This document shows, one piece after another, positions 14,698 to 23,070 of a stretch of DNA of 47,525 nt. The translations under genes and the position numbers were made by a program. The notes beneath the pieces were generated by a model, which saw only the letters and a program-made list of their open reading frames with translations, was not told where the DNA came from and did not search any database. Source of the DNA: Candidatus Avelusimicrobium vaccinum (GTDB lineage: Bacteria; Elusimicrobiota; Elusimicrobia; Elusimicrobiales; Elusimicrobiaceae); the NCBI GenBank assembly GCA_902794895.1, contig CADBIY010000010.1:1-47525 (forward strand). Direction: 5' to 3'. Numbering within the stretch: the first letter of the stretch is position 1; each line of letters opens with the position of its first letter.

Positions 14698-17294
14698 TGG
14701 CTTTTTCACATTTACAACCTTCTTTTAGCGGCGGTGAGATTAGTCCCTCTTTGCAAGCACGGACCGACAGTCCTGCTTATAATACGTGGTTGCATACGGC
14801 ACGCAATTTCTATGTACATCCCCAGGGAGGTGCCTCCAACCGTCCGGGAACGTTATTTGTTGCAAAGGGGAAATTTGCGGATAAAGCCTGTCGTGTGATT
14901 CCTTTTGTTTGCTCGGAACGAGAGGCGTATGTATTGGAATTGGGAGAACACTATATACGCTTTTACACGCCGGCCGGACGGGTCGTAAACGATCAAGGGA
15001 ATGTTTACGAGTTGACGACGGTATTTTCGGCGGCAGAACTTGCTTCTGTACAATATGCCCAATATCAACAAATGATTATTTTTACACATCCGGGTCATGC
15101 TCCGCAACGCTTGACACGTATCGCCCCCGGGCGTTTTTCATTGGAAACACTACCGGTATGTTTCGGCCCTTTTCAACCGTTGAATACCGACTCCGGAAAA
15201 AAATTGCGCGTGCGTCAATTCCAGCAGACGGTAACAACGGAAGGGGTTGCGGCCAGTGTATCGTTTCTACCGACCGTCGACGCGAATTATTTTGTATGGG
15301 GATATTTCAACGGAGAACATTTTTTTTATGCGCATGATTATGGATTGGATTTAAACTTTCTGGTCAGCGAATTTAACCGTGTTTACGGAGGTGCAGGCTT
15401 TACTGCGTATAATTTAGGCGGCGTGCTGAAAATAGATTCTCCGCAAGCCACCGGAGGCGATTGCAATGGAATGACTCTCACCCTGGAATACAGAAATAGT
15501 TTTACCGCTCCGGCGGTATTTACAATATCACAATCGCTAGGCGGAGGTTCGAATGCCGGAGAAATCCCGGTAGAAGGTGGCGACCAATTTTTATTGGAAA
15601 GTGATTTTGATTTATTTCAACCGGGGCATGTGGGTGCTCTTTTTAGTGTTACGCATACGGTGGAAAATCCCTGCCAACAAGGAACGCTAGGATATGATGG
15701 TGTTTCTAAAGTGCTTCAAACGGGAAGCGATTTCCAACTGATTCTTAGCGGTTCTTGGACCGGGCAAATTGTATTGGAAAAATCAACCGATCTGGGAATT
15801 ACTTGGGAAACTTACCGTACGTTTTCCCGCCAGGACGGAGAGGACCCTATTTTAATTCAGGAGGTACTGGAAGATACCGGCGGACTTTATTACATTCGGT
15901 TGCGTGGTCTGAATATTACCGCAGAGGCCGGATACGAACTTTCCGCTCAATCCTTTGTGCAGGAAGGAATTGTGCGGGTAACCGGTTATGTGAATGCAAG
16001 GCAGGCAGAGGTGTCTGTGGAGCAACCGTTTGGATCGGCCGATTGGACCAGTAAATGGGCGGCAGGATCGTTTTGTGATAAAAACGGATTTCCCGCTTGT
16101 GTATTTTTCTATCAAGACCGATTAGGTTTTGGCGGCACTTTGGCCGAACCGCAAACTTTGTGGTTTTCGAAGACCGGAAACTATACGCATTTTGGACACG
16201 CACGTCACGCAGCCACGGATGATAGTTTGAGCCTGCATCTTTCCGGCAAGCAATTAAACACGATTCGTTCGGTTGTTGTTGCGGGCCGGCTTTTAGTGTT
16301 TACGGCCGGTAGCGAATGGAGTATTGCGTGCAATGGTATTTTTGCACTGGAAAATTTGGAAATTACCCAACAAGGCGAACGCGGCGCGGGGGCGGTATCC
16401 CCTGTGATGGTGGGAAACCATGTGTTGTTTGTGCAGGCGCGTGCAGGTACTTTGCGTGATTTTTATTATGACTATTCCTCCGCTTCATTTACCGGGGAGG
16501 ATTTGACCTTATGTGCCAAACATTTATTTTTTAATCAGGAAATCAAAGATTTGTGTTATCAGCAGGAGCCGGATCATTTAATTTGGTGTGTATTGTCGAA
16601 TGGACAATTGGCATCACTTACTTATTTGGCAGAACAAGAGGTTTGCGCGTGGACACATCATGATACACAAGGGGCTTTTCGAAGTGTATGCACCATTCCC
16701 AATAACGGTTTTGATGAAGTATGGATGAGTGTAGAGCGGGAAAATGGCTGGAATATTGAAAAAATGAGCCGCCGGCTGGCCAGTAAAGACCCAGCCGCAC
16801 AGATATTTGTGGATGCGGCTGTCTATGTGAAATCCGAGGAGGGAATGAGTGTGCTATCAGGGTTGGAACATTTAGAAGGACAAACCGTAACAGTTCTTGC
16901 GGAGGGAAATATTTATCCCGAACAAGCGGTTACACAAGGTCAAATTTCTCTCTCCCGTCCTATGAAAGAAATTGTCGTAGGGTTGGGATATACTTCAGAG
17001 ATTAAAACATTGCCATTGTCCTCCGAATATATTTTGGGAAATAAATTGCGGCGGTTTGTATCTGCCTGTGTGCGGTTATTGGATTCCCGCGGAGGAGAAA
17101 TAGGCGTTTTGCCGGAAGAAACGGAACCGATTCCTTTTCCTGCCTGTGCGGCTTATAACGGGTCCGTCCCTTTACAAAGTGGTTATTTTCCGGTTTTGTT
17201 ACGTTCCAATCATGAATTGGGGGCTGGAATCTGGATTCGGCAACAAGCACCGTTTCCCTTTACGTTGATTTCTCTTTATGTACAAGCCGCCTAG
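14697..17294 (+). CDS. Large tail nozzle protein (podovirus tubular protein B-like)
   Basis: At 865 residues this is the largest cassette protein. It opens with the conserved pattern FSGGEISPSLQARTD and then ARNFYVHPQGGASNRPGT (about 35-52), which marks the nozzle/tail-tubular family in epsilon15-, BPP-1- and T7-like phages. The rest is almost entirely beta-strand, consistent with stacked propeller-like domains forming the distal tail tube. It follows the adaptor gene with a four-base overlap, in the order seen in podoviruses. No gap or frameshift is seen. Confidence 0.85.
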   Translation: MAFSHLQPSFSGGEISPSLQARTDSPAYNTWLHTARNFYVHPQGGASNRPGTLFVAKGKFADKACRVIPFVCSEREAYVLELGEHYIRFYTPAGRVVNDQGNVYELTTVFSAAELASVQYAQYQQMIIFTHPGHAPQRLTRIAPGRFSLETLPVCFGPFQPLNTDSGKKLRVRQFQQTVTTEGVAASVSFLPTVDANYFVWGYFNGEHFFYAHDYGLDLNFLVSEFNRVYGGAGFTAYNLGGVLKIDSPQATGGDCNGMTLTLEYRNSFTAPAVFTISQSLGGGSNAGEIPVEGGDQFLLESDFDLFQPGHVGALFSVTHTVENPCQQGTLGYDGVSKVLQTGSDFQLILSGSWTGQIVLEKSTDLGITWETYRTFSRQDGEDPILIQEVLEDTGGLYYIRLRGLNITAEAGYELSAQSFVQEGIVRVTGYVNARQAEVSVEQPFGSADWTSKWAAGSFCDKNGFPACVFFYQDRLGFGGTLAEPQTLWFSKTGNYTHFGHARHAATDDSLSLHLSGKQLNTIRSVVVAGRLLVFTAGSEWSIACNGIFALENLEITQQGERGAGAVSPVMVGNHVLFVQARAGTLRDFYYDYSSASFTGEDLTLCAKHLFFNQEIKDLCYQQEPDHLIWCVLSNGQLASLTYLAEQEVCAWTHHDTQGAFRSVCTIPNNGFDEVWMSVERENGWNIEKMSRRLASKDPAAQIFVDAAVYVKSEEGMSVLSGLEHLEGQTVTVLAEGNIYPEQAVTQGQISLSRPMKEIVVGLGYTSEIKTLPLSSEYILGNKLRRFVSACVRLLDSRGGEIGVLPEETEPIPFPACAAYNGSVPLQSGYFPVLLRSNHELGAGIWIRQQAPFPFTLISLYVQAA

Positions 17295-17302
17295 GGGGAC
17301 TT

Positions 17303-17797
17303 ATGAAAAAGTTTAATTGGATGTATCGCTTTGAGGTACGGACCGCGTACCCGGGAGATGGGAAAAAATTAGCCCGGCAATTACGCCCGAAAGACCGGGC
17401 TGAATTAGCCGCTACACACCCCGGGCAGAATCCGGGGCAATGCTTGGAAAAATTTATTTCTGTATCGGATGTAAGCATTTGTGTACTCTATCGGGGAAAA
17501 CCTTTATTGCTAGCCGGTATCTACCGGGATGATACTTTTTCCACCCCGGCTTTAGTATGGATGCTCACCGGTAAAGAAGTAGACAAACATCCGGTTAGTT
17601 TTGTGAAAATGGTTTCTTTCTTCCTAACACAGTGGCACGCCTATTACGGGGAACTGTTTAACTATATTGATTTTCGGTATTGGCAGGCCTGTAAACTGGC
17701 TAAAAAACTAGGGGCTGTTTTGGAAGACGACGGAACTTATTATCAGGGAAAACTGTTTTTAAAATGTATATTTAGGAGGAATTTATGGGGGGAATAG
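17303..17797 (+). CDS. T7 gp13-like (GNAT-fold) virion-associated protein
   Basis: The 164-residue protein matches the Gp13/DUF2833 pattern: an N-terminal VRTAYPGDGKKLARQLRP segment, a Cys-Leu-Glu helix, the ICVLYRGKPLLLAGI strand pair (about 57-71) and an aromatic tail. T7 gp13 has an acetyltransferase-like fold and is needed for internal-core assembly. GGGG lies a few bases before the ATG. The end overlaps the next gene by 13 bases. Confidence 0.75.
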   Translation: MKKFNWMYRFEVRTAYPGDGKKLARQLRPKDRAELAATHPGQNPGQCLEKFISVSDVSICVLYRGKPLLLAGIYRDDTFSTPALVWMLTGKEVDKHPVSFVKMVSFFLTQWHAYYGELFNYIDFRYWQACKLAKKLGAVLEDDGTYYQGKLFLKCIFRRNLWGE

Positions 17798-18273
17798 TCA
17801 CCGGCGGAGGCGTTAAAATCGCCTCTGCATTAAATGAAATTGCACAACAAAAAAAGATGAAAAATTCATATCGCTCTTTAGTGAATCAAGCAGATAAACA
17901 GGCGCGTGAATTAAAATTGGAACAACAGGAAGAACAGATTAATTTATTACGCACGGCAGCGGAAAAAAACCGGATGCGTTTGAAGCAATATTATCAGCAA
18001 ATAAGCGACCGGAAGGCTTCTTTGGCTGCCGCAGGGTTGGATGCTAACTCAGCAACGGTTCGGCAATTATTGCAGCAACATTCTTTGGAAAATAGTTTAG
18101 CCGTACAAGAAAACCAGCAGGAATTGGAAGATTCCTTGGAGGCGAACCGCCAGCACGCGGCCCAACGTATCCGTCAATTACAGGAAAAAGTACAAAGCGG
18201 CCGTCAGTTATACCGTCAATCACGTAACGGTTGGAAATTGGGTGCTAAATTCTTTTCCTTTTTATCCCGGTGA
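17785..18273 (+). CDS. Internal-virion/core protein, coiled coil (T7 gp14-like)
   Basis: The 162-residue protein starts with a small Gly/Ala-rich segment and then forms a long coiled coil rich in Gln, Glu, Lys and Arg (about 20-145), containing KASLAAAGLDANSATVRQLL (about 73-92). That motif, with a helix after an Ala/Gly turn, is common in internal core proteins such as T7 gp14 and P22-type ejection proteins. These proteins are ejected into the cell envelope to make a DNA channel. The ribosome site GGAGG is strong. The assignment depends on position and composition. Confidence 0.65.
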   Translation: MGGIVTGGGVKIASALNEIAQQKKMKNSYRSLVNQADKQARELKLEQQEEQINLLRTAAEKNRMRLKQYYQQISDRKASLAAAGLDANSATVRQLLQQHSLENSLAVQENQQELEDSLEANRQHAAQRIRQLQEKVQSGRQLYRQSRNGWKLGAKFFSFLSR

Positions 18274-19490
18274 TGATTATGTTACAAATACCAACTTCTA
18301 CATTTATTAAGCAACAAGCAGTACAACAACGTGCTCCGGTGTTATTGCCGACGACGCACGTACAAGTAATGAAAGCCCGTCAGCAATTAAAACACATGAT
18401 GCTAGAATGTAAGACAACGGAGGAAATGTTACAACGTTTGTCTAATTGGCAAGGTACGCAAGAGACCGTTCTCCACGAATCTGAGGAATCAGCGGCGGAT
18501 TTTGTCGTCTGGGAACAAGTGTTACAGGCTAAAGAAAAACAGAACCAAAAAAGATATTTTCAAAATCAATTACAGGAAGAATTTGATTTGATTATCGAGG
18601 TGGGTTCGCACGTAGAAACCAGCGAACAACTGAGAGACTATCTGGCGAAACAGATACCGGCTTATGTAAATCATTGGCAGAAATATACAAAAGGAAGTGC
18701 AAAAGAGAAGAATCAACAGGCCGAAAACTTAAAATCCCAAACGCTGCAAGCCGCATTATTGCGCGCCATCTGTCATGAAAATTTAACGTTGGCAAGTGAA
18801 TTATTAACGAGTGAAAAAAATATCCTGCCGGAGGATTTTATTCATGCGTGTAGTGCAAAGTTGAACTGGATTTTTGCCAAACAGGAATCTGACAAATACT
18901 GGGAAGAAGCCACGCAAAAAAATCCGCAAAATCTTACACAGGCGGCCCGGTATGCACGTGATCTGAATAATGAAAAAAATGAAGTTTTGCATCGACTGAT
19001 TGAGGATATGATTTATGCCAAAGAACAATCGGTTTTGTGCGAACAATATAAACAACGTGCGTTATTGGTATCAGCGCTTTACACGCTTTCTTCAAGAGAG
19101 GCCCTGCGCTTGCTTCACGAACAGACGGATTTATCGTCTAATGATTTAGAACAGTATTATCAAATGGCAAAAGATTTAGATAATCCGGCAAAACCGCATA
19201 CGGCAGAATCATTTATCAAATTATATTTTACAGGAAATACCGGAGATATTTTTCGCGCTTATAAACAAAAACAACTATCCGCACAAGATGTATTCCGGTT
19301 GCTGGAACAATATTATCTGCGTCTCTGCGGAAAACAAAATCTTGAAATGAACATCCGTTGCAAAAAAATTGCCCATGCGGGTGAAAAACTAGAGTTTCCC
19401 CAAGAACTCATCATGCAAACCCAATATGAATTACTGAGTGCAGATGATCCCTCGGTTGAGTGGGGTCGTATTGAAAATTTAATCAAATAG
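18273..19490 (+). CDS. Probable internal-virion (ejection) protein, all-helical
   Basis: The protein is about 405 residues, almost entirely helical, and rich in Gln, Glu and Lys. No enzymatic motif is visible; in particular there is no lytic transglycosylase glutamate motif of the T7 gp16 kind. Its position after two internal-core-like genes and before the fibre gene suggests the last ejection protein, in a shorter form than T7 gp15 or gp16. The start is taken at the ATG overlapping the previous stop (TGATG); a GTG three bases earlier and an ATG six bases later are alternatives. The family is not recognised. Confidence 0.55.
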   Translation: MIMLQIPTSTFIKQQAVQQRAPVLLPTTHVQVMKARQQLKHMMLECKTTEEMLQRLSNWQGTQETVLHESEESAADFVVWEQVLQAKEKQNQKRYFQNQLQEEFDLIIEVGSHVETSEQLRDYLAKQIPAYVNHWQKYTKGSAKEKNQQAENLKSQTLQAALLRAICHENLTLASELLTSEKNILPEDFIHACSAKLNWIFAKQESDKYWEEATQKNPQNLTQAARYARDLNNEKNEVLHRLIEDMIYAKEQSVLCEQYKQRALLVSALYTLSSREALRLLHEQTDLSSNDLEQYYQMAKDLDNPAKPHTAESFIKLYFTGNTGDIFRAYKQKQLSAQDVFRLLEQYYLRLCGKQNLEMNIRCKKIAHAGEKLEFPQELIMQTQYELLSADDPSVEWGRIENLIK

Positions 19491-19498
19491 GAGTTTTT

Positions 19499-21208
19499 AT
19501 GACTGTGTCAACATCAATTATCAAACGCATCTATCAAGGAAACGGAGAAACCCGCCTGTGGGATGTGGATTTCCCGTTATTTTCCCGGGAAGATTTGCAG
19601 GTATGGATTACTTCGCCGCAAGGGGAGCAAGAACAAATTTATGATTTTACTTTAAATGCAGCGTTGACTTCGGTGGAATATCCATTGGCAGAAAGTGAAA
19701 AAGCGGCGTTACCTCTAAACTGGCAGATCACCTTGTTGCGTAAAACTCCCATTACGCAAGAGATGAATTTAATCCGCCACGGAGAATTAGATGCCGAATT
19801 ATTAGAAACCGGATACGATAAATTAACCTTTATCAGTCAAGAACTTGCTGGCAAACAACTGCAACAAGATGCCGATATTTCGGCCCAGGTGCAAGCATTA
19901 TCCCAAGAAACCCACACCCGTGAACAGGCAGATGAGTTATTACAAGAAAAATTAAATACGCACATTGCCGCCTATACACAGGCAGATGCTTCGTTGCAAA
20001 ATCAGTTACTTGCCGAAACCAGTGCCCGGAGTCAAAAAGATTTGCAACTCCAACAAAATCTGCAAACAGAGGTTTCCGCACGTTTGGCGGCCGAACAGGT
20101 TTTTCAACAATCTTTAGATGCTAAACAACCTGTGGGTGATTACGTTACTGCCACTCAATTAAGTACCGGACTTTCCGGTAAACAAGATCAATTGACCCTT
20201 GTTCAACAAGCGGCAATTAATTCGGGGGTAACATTGTCTACGGTTTCTCAAGTATCTTTCAATTCATCACGCTTAACTGCTTTTGCGCCCTATATTCAAA
20301 GCGCGGCAGTACGGGATATGAATGAGCAAGAAACGGTCAATACAACCGATTTGTTATCTGCTACGGGGGATTTACATGCGCTTAATTTAGATTTATCGCA
20401 AAATACCGTTCTTAAAAAACTGACTGCCGCAGGAATAAGCGGTTCGTTAGCCAATTTGTCCGGCGTTTTGGTTTCTAAATCGGCTCCGTTTGATCATTCA
20501 CTCAGCCCGCAGTTAGATGTTTCTTATAGTACCCTAAACCGTGCGGCACTCGTTAATTTGTTTAACTCTATGCCTTATAACGTGGGATATAACGTGATTG
20601 GCAATCCGACTATTGTGGATGGAATTGTTACTGATTTTACGAGAACATCTTATTTAAGAACGAATCTTCAATTTGATTTTTCACAGACGGACTATGAGTT
20701 TGTAATCCGGGCGACTCCACACGCAGTATCTACCCGTAATGCGGCTATTGTAGGGACGCAGCCTGCCGGGCTTCGGATATATTTTATGCAGGATAAAATT
20801 GAGTGTATTCCAGCAACAGGAGGGGCTACGCCTCTTGCGGTACGCGGTACATTTGATGTGTCTAGTTTTTATTATGTTAGATTGATACGCAAAGGAAATG
20901 TTTATACGTTGGATTATTCTTCAGACGGAATAAACTATACCGGTACTGTGTCCGTAACAAACCAACAACATCTGAGTAGCAATTTATTTCTCCAATTTGG
21001 GTATTACGGAGGTGATGGTTGGGACCCGCTTGACGGAAGTATTGATATTGCACACAGTTATATCAAGGGAAACGGGGCTATTTGGTTCCGCGGTACGGCC
21101 ACGATGAGCAAAACGTGCGACGTGCGGGGATGTTCCGGTACGGCAGACTTAACTGCAGAAGATAAAGCCATTGTAACGGATAAAGGTTGGAGTTTAACAG
21201 TAGCCTAG
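19499..21208 (+). CDS. Tail fibre / receptor-binding protein
   Basis: The 569-residue protein has three parts. The N-terminus (about 1-115) is like the virion-attachment domain of T7-type fibres (IIKRIYQGNGETRLWDVDFP). A coiled-coil stalk follows (about 118-215; repeated Glu/Gln/Leu, as in TSARSQKDLQLQQNLQTEV). The C-terminal part (about 330-545) looks like a beta-sandwich, possibly concanavalin-type, and ends in LTAEDKAIVTDKGWSLTVA. That last motif is shared with bacterial BspA-type surface proteins and some gut phage fibres. The protein should determine host binding. It looks intact, and no diversity-generating retroelement is present next to it. Confidence 0.82.
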   Translation: MTVSTSIIKRIYQGNGETRLWDVDFPLFSREDLQVWITSPQGEQEQIYDFTLNAALTSVEYPLAESEKAALPLNWQITLLRKTPITQEMNLIRHGELDAELLETGYDKLTFISQELAGKQLQQDADISAQVQALSQETHTREQADELLQEKLNTHIAAYTQADASLQNQLLAETSARSQKDLQLQQNLQTEVSARLAAEQVFQQSLDAKQPVGDYVTATQLSTGLSGKQDQLTLVQQAAINSGVTLSTVSQVSFNSSRLTAFAPYIQSAAVRDMNEQETVNTTDLLSATGDLHALNLDLSQNTVLKKLTAAGISGSLANLSGVLVSKSAPFDHSLSPQLDVSYSTLNRAALVNLFNSMPYNVGYNVIGNPTIVDGIVTDFTRTSYLRTNLQFDFSQTDYEFVIRATPHAVSTRNAAIVGTQPAGLRIYFMQDKIECIPATGGATPLAVRGTFDVSSFYYVRLIRKGNVYTLDYSSDGINYTGTVSVTNQQHLSSNLFLQFGYYGGDGWDPLDGSIDIAHSYIKGNGAIWFRGTATMSKTCDVRGCSGTADLTAEDKAIVTDKGWSLTVA

Positions 21209-21217
21209 GGGGAATTT

Positions 21218-21469
21218 ATGGTATTTAGAAAACAGAAAAATGAAGAAGGTAAATATATAGACCAAAACGGCGTGCGGTTTGACGTACTCTGCTGTGAGCG
21301 TACGGAAAGTAAGGAATATGTGCAAACCGGAACAGACACGCAAATCATTGACGGGAAAACAGTAGAAATCCCTATATTGGAAGTGCGTCTTGTCATCAAT
21401 AAGGGCTGGGACTATTTTGAAAGCCTGGAGCAGGCGGTAGAAGCGTATAAACTCAAGGAGAACGTATGA
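21218..21469 (+). CDS. Unknown 83-residue protein after the fibre gene
   Basis: I do not recognise this protein. It is soluble and charged, with a beta-rich middle (GVRFDVLCC, PILEVRLVI) and a helical end. GGGGG lies close before the ATG. It overlaps the next start by four bases (ATGA type). Its position after a fibre gene is where fibre chaperones or fibre-tip proteins often lie, but no motif supports that. Confidence 0.65.
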   Translation: MVFRKQKNEEGKYIDQNGVRFDVLCCERTESKEYVQTGTDTQIIDGKTVEIPILEVRLVINKGWDYFESLEQAVEAYKLKENV

Positions 21470-21681
21470 CCCCGGAACAATTTGAAATTGCTTGGAAGGT
21501 GGCTGGATTAATATTTTTTGCAGGTATGTTTTGGGGGGAACTCAAGGCCATACGCAAAGACATCAAACGGCTAGAACTCAAGCAAGATAAATACAACACG
21601 CTCCAAGAACGTACCCTTAAATTAGAAATATGGAAGGAGGCGCTATGCCGAAATTCGGGAACGCAAGCAAACAAAGATTAG
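21466..21681 (+). CDS. Small membrane protein with coiled coil, lysis module
   Basis: The 71-residue protein has one membrane segment (about 10-25, VAGLIFFAGMFWGEL) followed by a basic coiled coil (IRKDIKRLELKQDKYNTL). This arrangement resembles XhlA-type and other small phage membrane proteins that assist holins. Its end overlaps the endolysin start by 37 bases. The lysis role is inferred from position. Confidence 0.6.
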   Translation: MTPEQFEIAWKVAGLIFFAGMFWGELKAIRKDIKRLELKQDKYNTLQERTLKLEIWKEALCRNSGTQANKD

Positions 21682-22034
21682 CCACCTGCCACCCTGATTT
21701 ACAGGCAGTTTGTAACGAGTTAATCAAATATATGGATTTCAGTATTCTCTGCGGGCACCGGGGACAAACGGAACAAAATACAGCATTTAGAGAAGGAACC
21801 TCTAATTTATCGTTTCCAAAATCAGCGCATAATTCGTTTCCGAGTCATGCGGTCGATTTGGTGCCTTATCCGGTTGATTGGAGTAATTTGGCCCGCTTCC
21901 ACCAGTTACATGGAGCCTTTGTTGTGGTTGCAGCGCAATTAAAGGAACGTGGGCAAATCAAAAGTGAATTTAATTGGGGGGGAGAATGGAAAAATTTTCC
22001 AGATTATCCTCATTATGAAATCAAGGAGAAATAA
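21645..22034 (+). CDS. Phage endolysin, M15-type L,D/D,D-peptidase
   Basis: The 129-residue protein matches short phage endolysins of the VanY/M15 group. The core SAHNSFPSHAVDLVP (60-74) supplies zinc ligands H62 and D71, and the end WGGEWKNFPDYPHYEI supplies H123 after the usual W-rich strand. The preceding CGHRGQTEQNTAFREG segment is also standard for the family. Such enzymes cut the peptide side chains of peptidoglycan. GGAGG five bases before the ATG at 21645 decides the start over an upstream in-frame ATG. There is no signal peptide, so it needs the adjacent holin-like proteins for release. All catalytic residues appear intact. Confidence 0.88.
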   Translation: MPKFGNASKQRLATCHPDLQAVCNELIKYMDFSILCGHRGQTEQNTAFREGTSNLSFPKSAHNSFPSHAVDLVPYPVDWSNLARFHQLHGAFVVVAAQLKERGQIKSEFNWGGEWKNFPDYPHYEIKEK

Positions 22035-22035
22035 T

Positions 22036-22215
22036 ATGGAATGGATTACAGCACATTGGAAAGATATTTTGGCAATTATCGGGGGAGTGGTAACGGTATC
22101 ATCTATTATCGTCAAACTTACTCCCACGCAAAAAGATGATACGGTGCTTGGTAAAATCATTAAGATTTTAGCGGCATTAGGTCTTTTTAACCCCGATGGG
22201 AGTATCGTTAAATAA
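22036..22215 (+). CDS. Holin-like small membrane protein
   Basis: The 59-residue protein begins MEWITAHWKDILAII, has one clear hydrophobic helix (about 10-27), then a polar turn (PTQKDD) and a second weaker hydrophobic stretch (LGKIIKILAALGLF). Similar short proteins sit beside M15 endolysins in gut phages and are thought to act as holins or antiholins. AAGGAG precedes the ATG. The next gene starts at its stop codon. Confidence 0.65.
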   Translation: MEWITAHWKDILAIIGGVVTVSSIIVKLTPTQKDDTVLGKIIKILAALGLFNPDGSIVK

Positions 22216-22439
22216 TGTGGACACAAGTTATTTTAATCGGTGGCTTTCTCTCTCTTTTGGGGCTAGTCGTGTTACTGGCTTCCAAAAGCGGAAGCAAGGC
22301 CGCAAAATTGGAAGTGCTAAAGCAAGAACTTAAAAGGCAAGCCAAGGAGCAAGCACATGCACAAAAACTACTTAATCATGTGGCTCATATGCCTAGTGAT
22401 GATGTTCGCAAACGGTTGCAAGACATGGACGGTAAGTAA
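22215..22439 (+). CDS. Rz-like inner-membrane spanin
   Basis: The 74-residue protein has an N-terminal membrane anchor (about 4-22, VILIGGFLSLLGLVVLLA) followed by a periplasmic coiled coil rich in Lys, Glu and Gln. That is the standard form of an i-spanin. A lipoprotein gene begins inside it in another frame, as with lambda Rz/Rz1. Spanin pairs fuse inner and outer membranes in the last step of lysis of Gram-negative hosts. Confidence 0.72.
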   Translation: MWTQVILIGGFLSLLGLVVLLASKSGSKAAKLEVLKQELKRQAKEQAHAQKLLNHVAHMPSDDVRKRLQDMDGK

Positions 22440-22554
22440 CGCAAGTGCCTGCAAAGTAGGTTTTGACTACAAAGACCCGGGTGTAAATAACCAAAATGCC
22501 CGGGCCTTACTGGTACATTATTGCTTATGTGTGGACGAGAGATTGTGCAAATGA
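22357..22554 (+). CDS. Rz1-like outer-membrane spanin lipoprotein, overlapping Rz
   Basis: The 65-residue product starts with a lipoprotein signal, MHKNYLIMWLICLVMMFANG, followed by the lipobox cysteine C21. It begins within the Rz-like gene in the +1 frame relative to it and runs 115 bases beyond its stop. The mature part is short (44 residues) with several cysteines, and not Pro-rich like lambda Rz1. GCCAAGGAG precedes the ATG by about ten bases. The overlap and lipobox together make a true o-spanin likely. Confidence 0.7.
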   Translation: MHKNYLIMWLICLVMMFANGCKTWTVSNASACKVGFDYKDPGVNNQNARALLVHYCLCVDERLCK

Positions 22555-22702
22555 GATGTAAACACGCAGAGCCCGACCGATACGCAAGCGAAAGTTTGTG
22601 TAAAATTTACGGTTTACCGTGCGCCGGGTTGTATGCAAGAGTTGTGCGAGAAAAGAGAATAACTGATTTATCCGGGCAACCTAAAACCTCCCACGCAAGC
22701 CC

Positions 22703-22732
22703 ACCCGCCGCGCTACTTCCGGCGGGTTTATT
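22703..22732 (+). terminator. Terminator at the end of the phage cassette
   Basis: CCCGCCG (22704-22710) pairs with CGGCGGG (22720-22726) and is followed by TTTATTA. It is the first good terminator after the spanin genes. Confidence 0.7.
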
Positions 22733-22815
22733 ATGCCAAACTCTGCCAAAACTCTGCCAACCCTACTCTCTTATAGTTTGCATTGTTTGCAATTTAGAAC
22801 AATGCTTCCACCGAC

Positions 22816-22861
22816 GTAAAAAAGGGGCGTTTTCAAGGTTTCTCGCCCTAAAAACGCCCCT
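22816..22861 (-). terminator. Long-stem terminator facing the cassette
   Basis: AGGGGCGTTTT (22823-22833) and AAAACGCCCCT (22851-22861) form an 11-bp stem. On the minus strand it is followed by TTTTTT. It would stop transcripts coming from the tRNA side. Confidence 0.75.
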
Positions 22862-22869
22862 CGTCTAAA

Positions 22870-23022
22870 AGAGGCAAGACGGGTGTCGCCTTACGGTCAT
22901 TTTCCTGACGGAAAATGCCTGAAGTCCGGGCTCGCGGTTTTTGCCTTTCAGGGTGCTACCCTTCAAACAAAAACACCGCTCCGCCTTTCGATCCCCCTCG
23001 CACACCAAGCAGTTGGTGTGCT
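22870..23022. other. Hairpin-rich non-coding stretch between cassette and tRNA-Thr
   Basis: No convincing gene is present; the open frames here run through palindromes and the antisense of the tRNA. Perfect hairpins include CATTTTCC/GGAAAATG (22898-22917) and CACACCAA/TTGGTGTG (23001-23020). AGGGT/ACCCT nests inside a longer pairing of GCGGTTTTTG with CAAAAACACCGC. With the terminator at 22816 this may be one minus-strand structured RNA, or an old recombination region. Confidence 0.45.
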
Positions 23023-23032
23023 GGACTGCCTA

Positions 23033-23062
23033 AAATTCAAAAACCCCGCTTTTGCGGGGTTT
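23033..23062 (-). terminator. Terminator of tRNA-Thr
   Basis: AACCCCGC (23042-23049) and GCGGGGTT (23054-23061) with a TTTT loop on the + strand. On the minus strand the stem is followed by TTT and an AT-rich tail, just past the tRNA 3' end. Confidence 0.85.
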
Positions 23063-23070
23063 CAAATTTT

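Noticed and set aside
19499-21208. Diversity-generating retroelement acting on the fibre gene, as in BPP-1
   Set aside because: There is no reverse transcriptase or template repeat near the fibre gene.
22730-22770. Three tandem AACTCTGCC-like repeats as an array or att site
   Set aside because: The units are short, touch each other without spacers and have no counterpart at the left end of the cassette.
22521-22868. Open frame of 115 codons after the spanin genes
   Set aside because: It spans two terminator hairpins and has no clear ribosome site or domain; a short real peptide starting at 22551 cannot be excluded.
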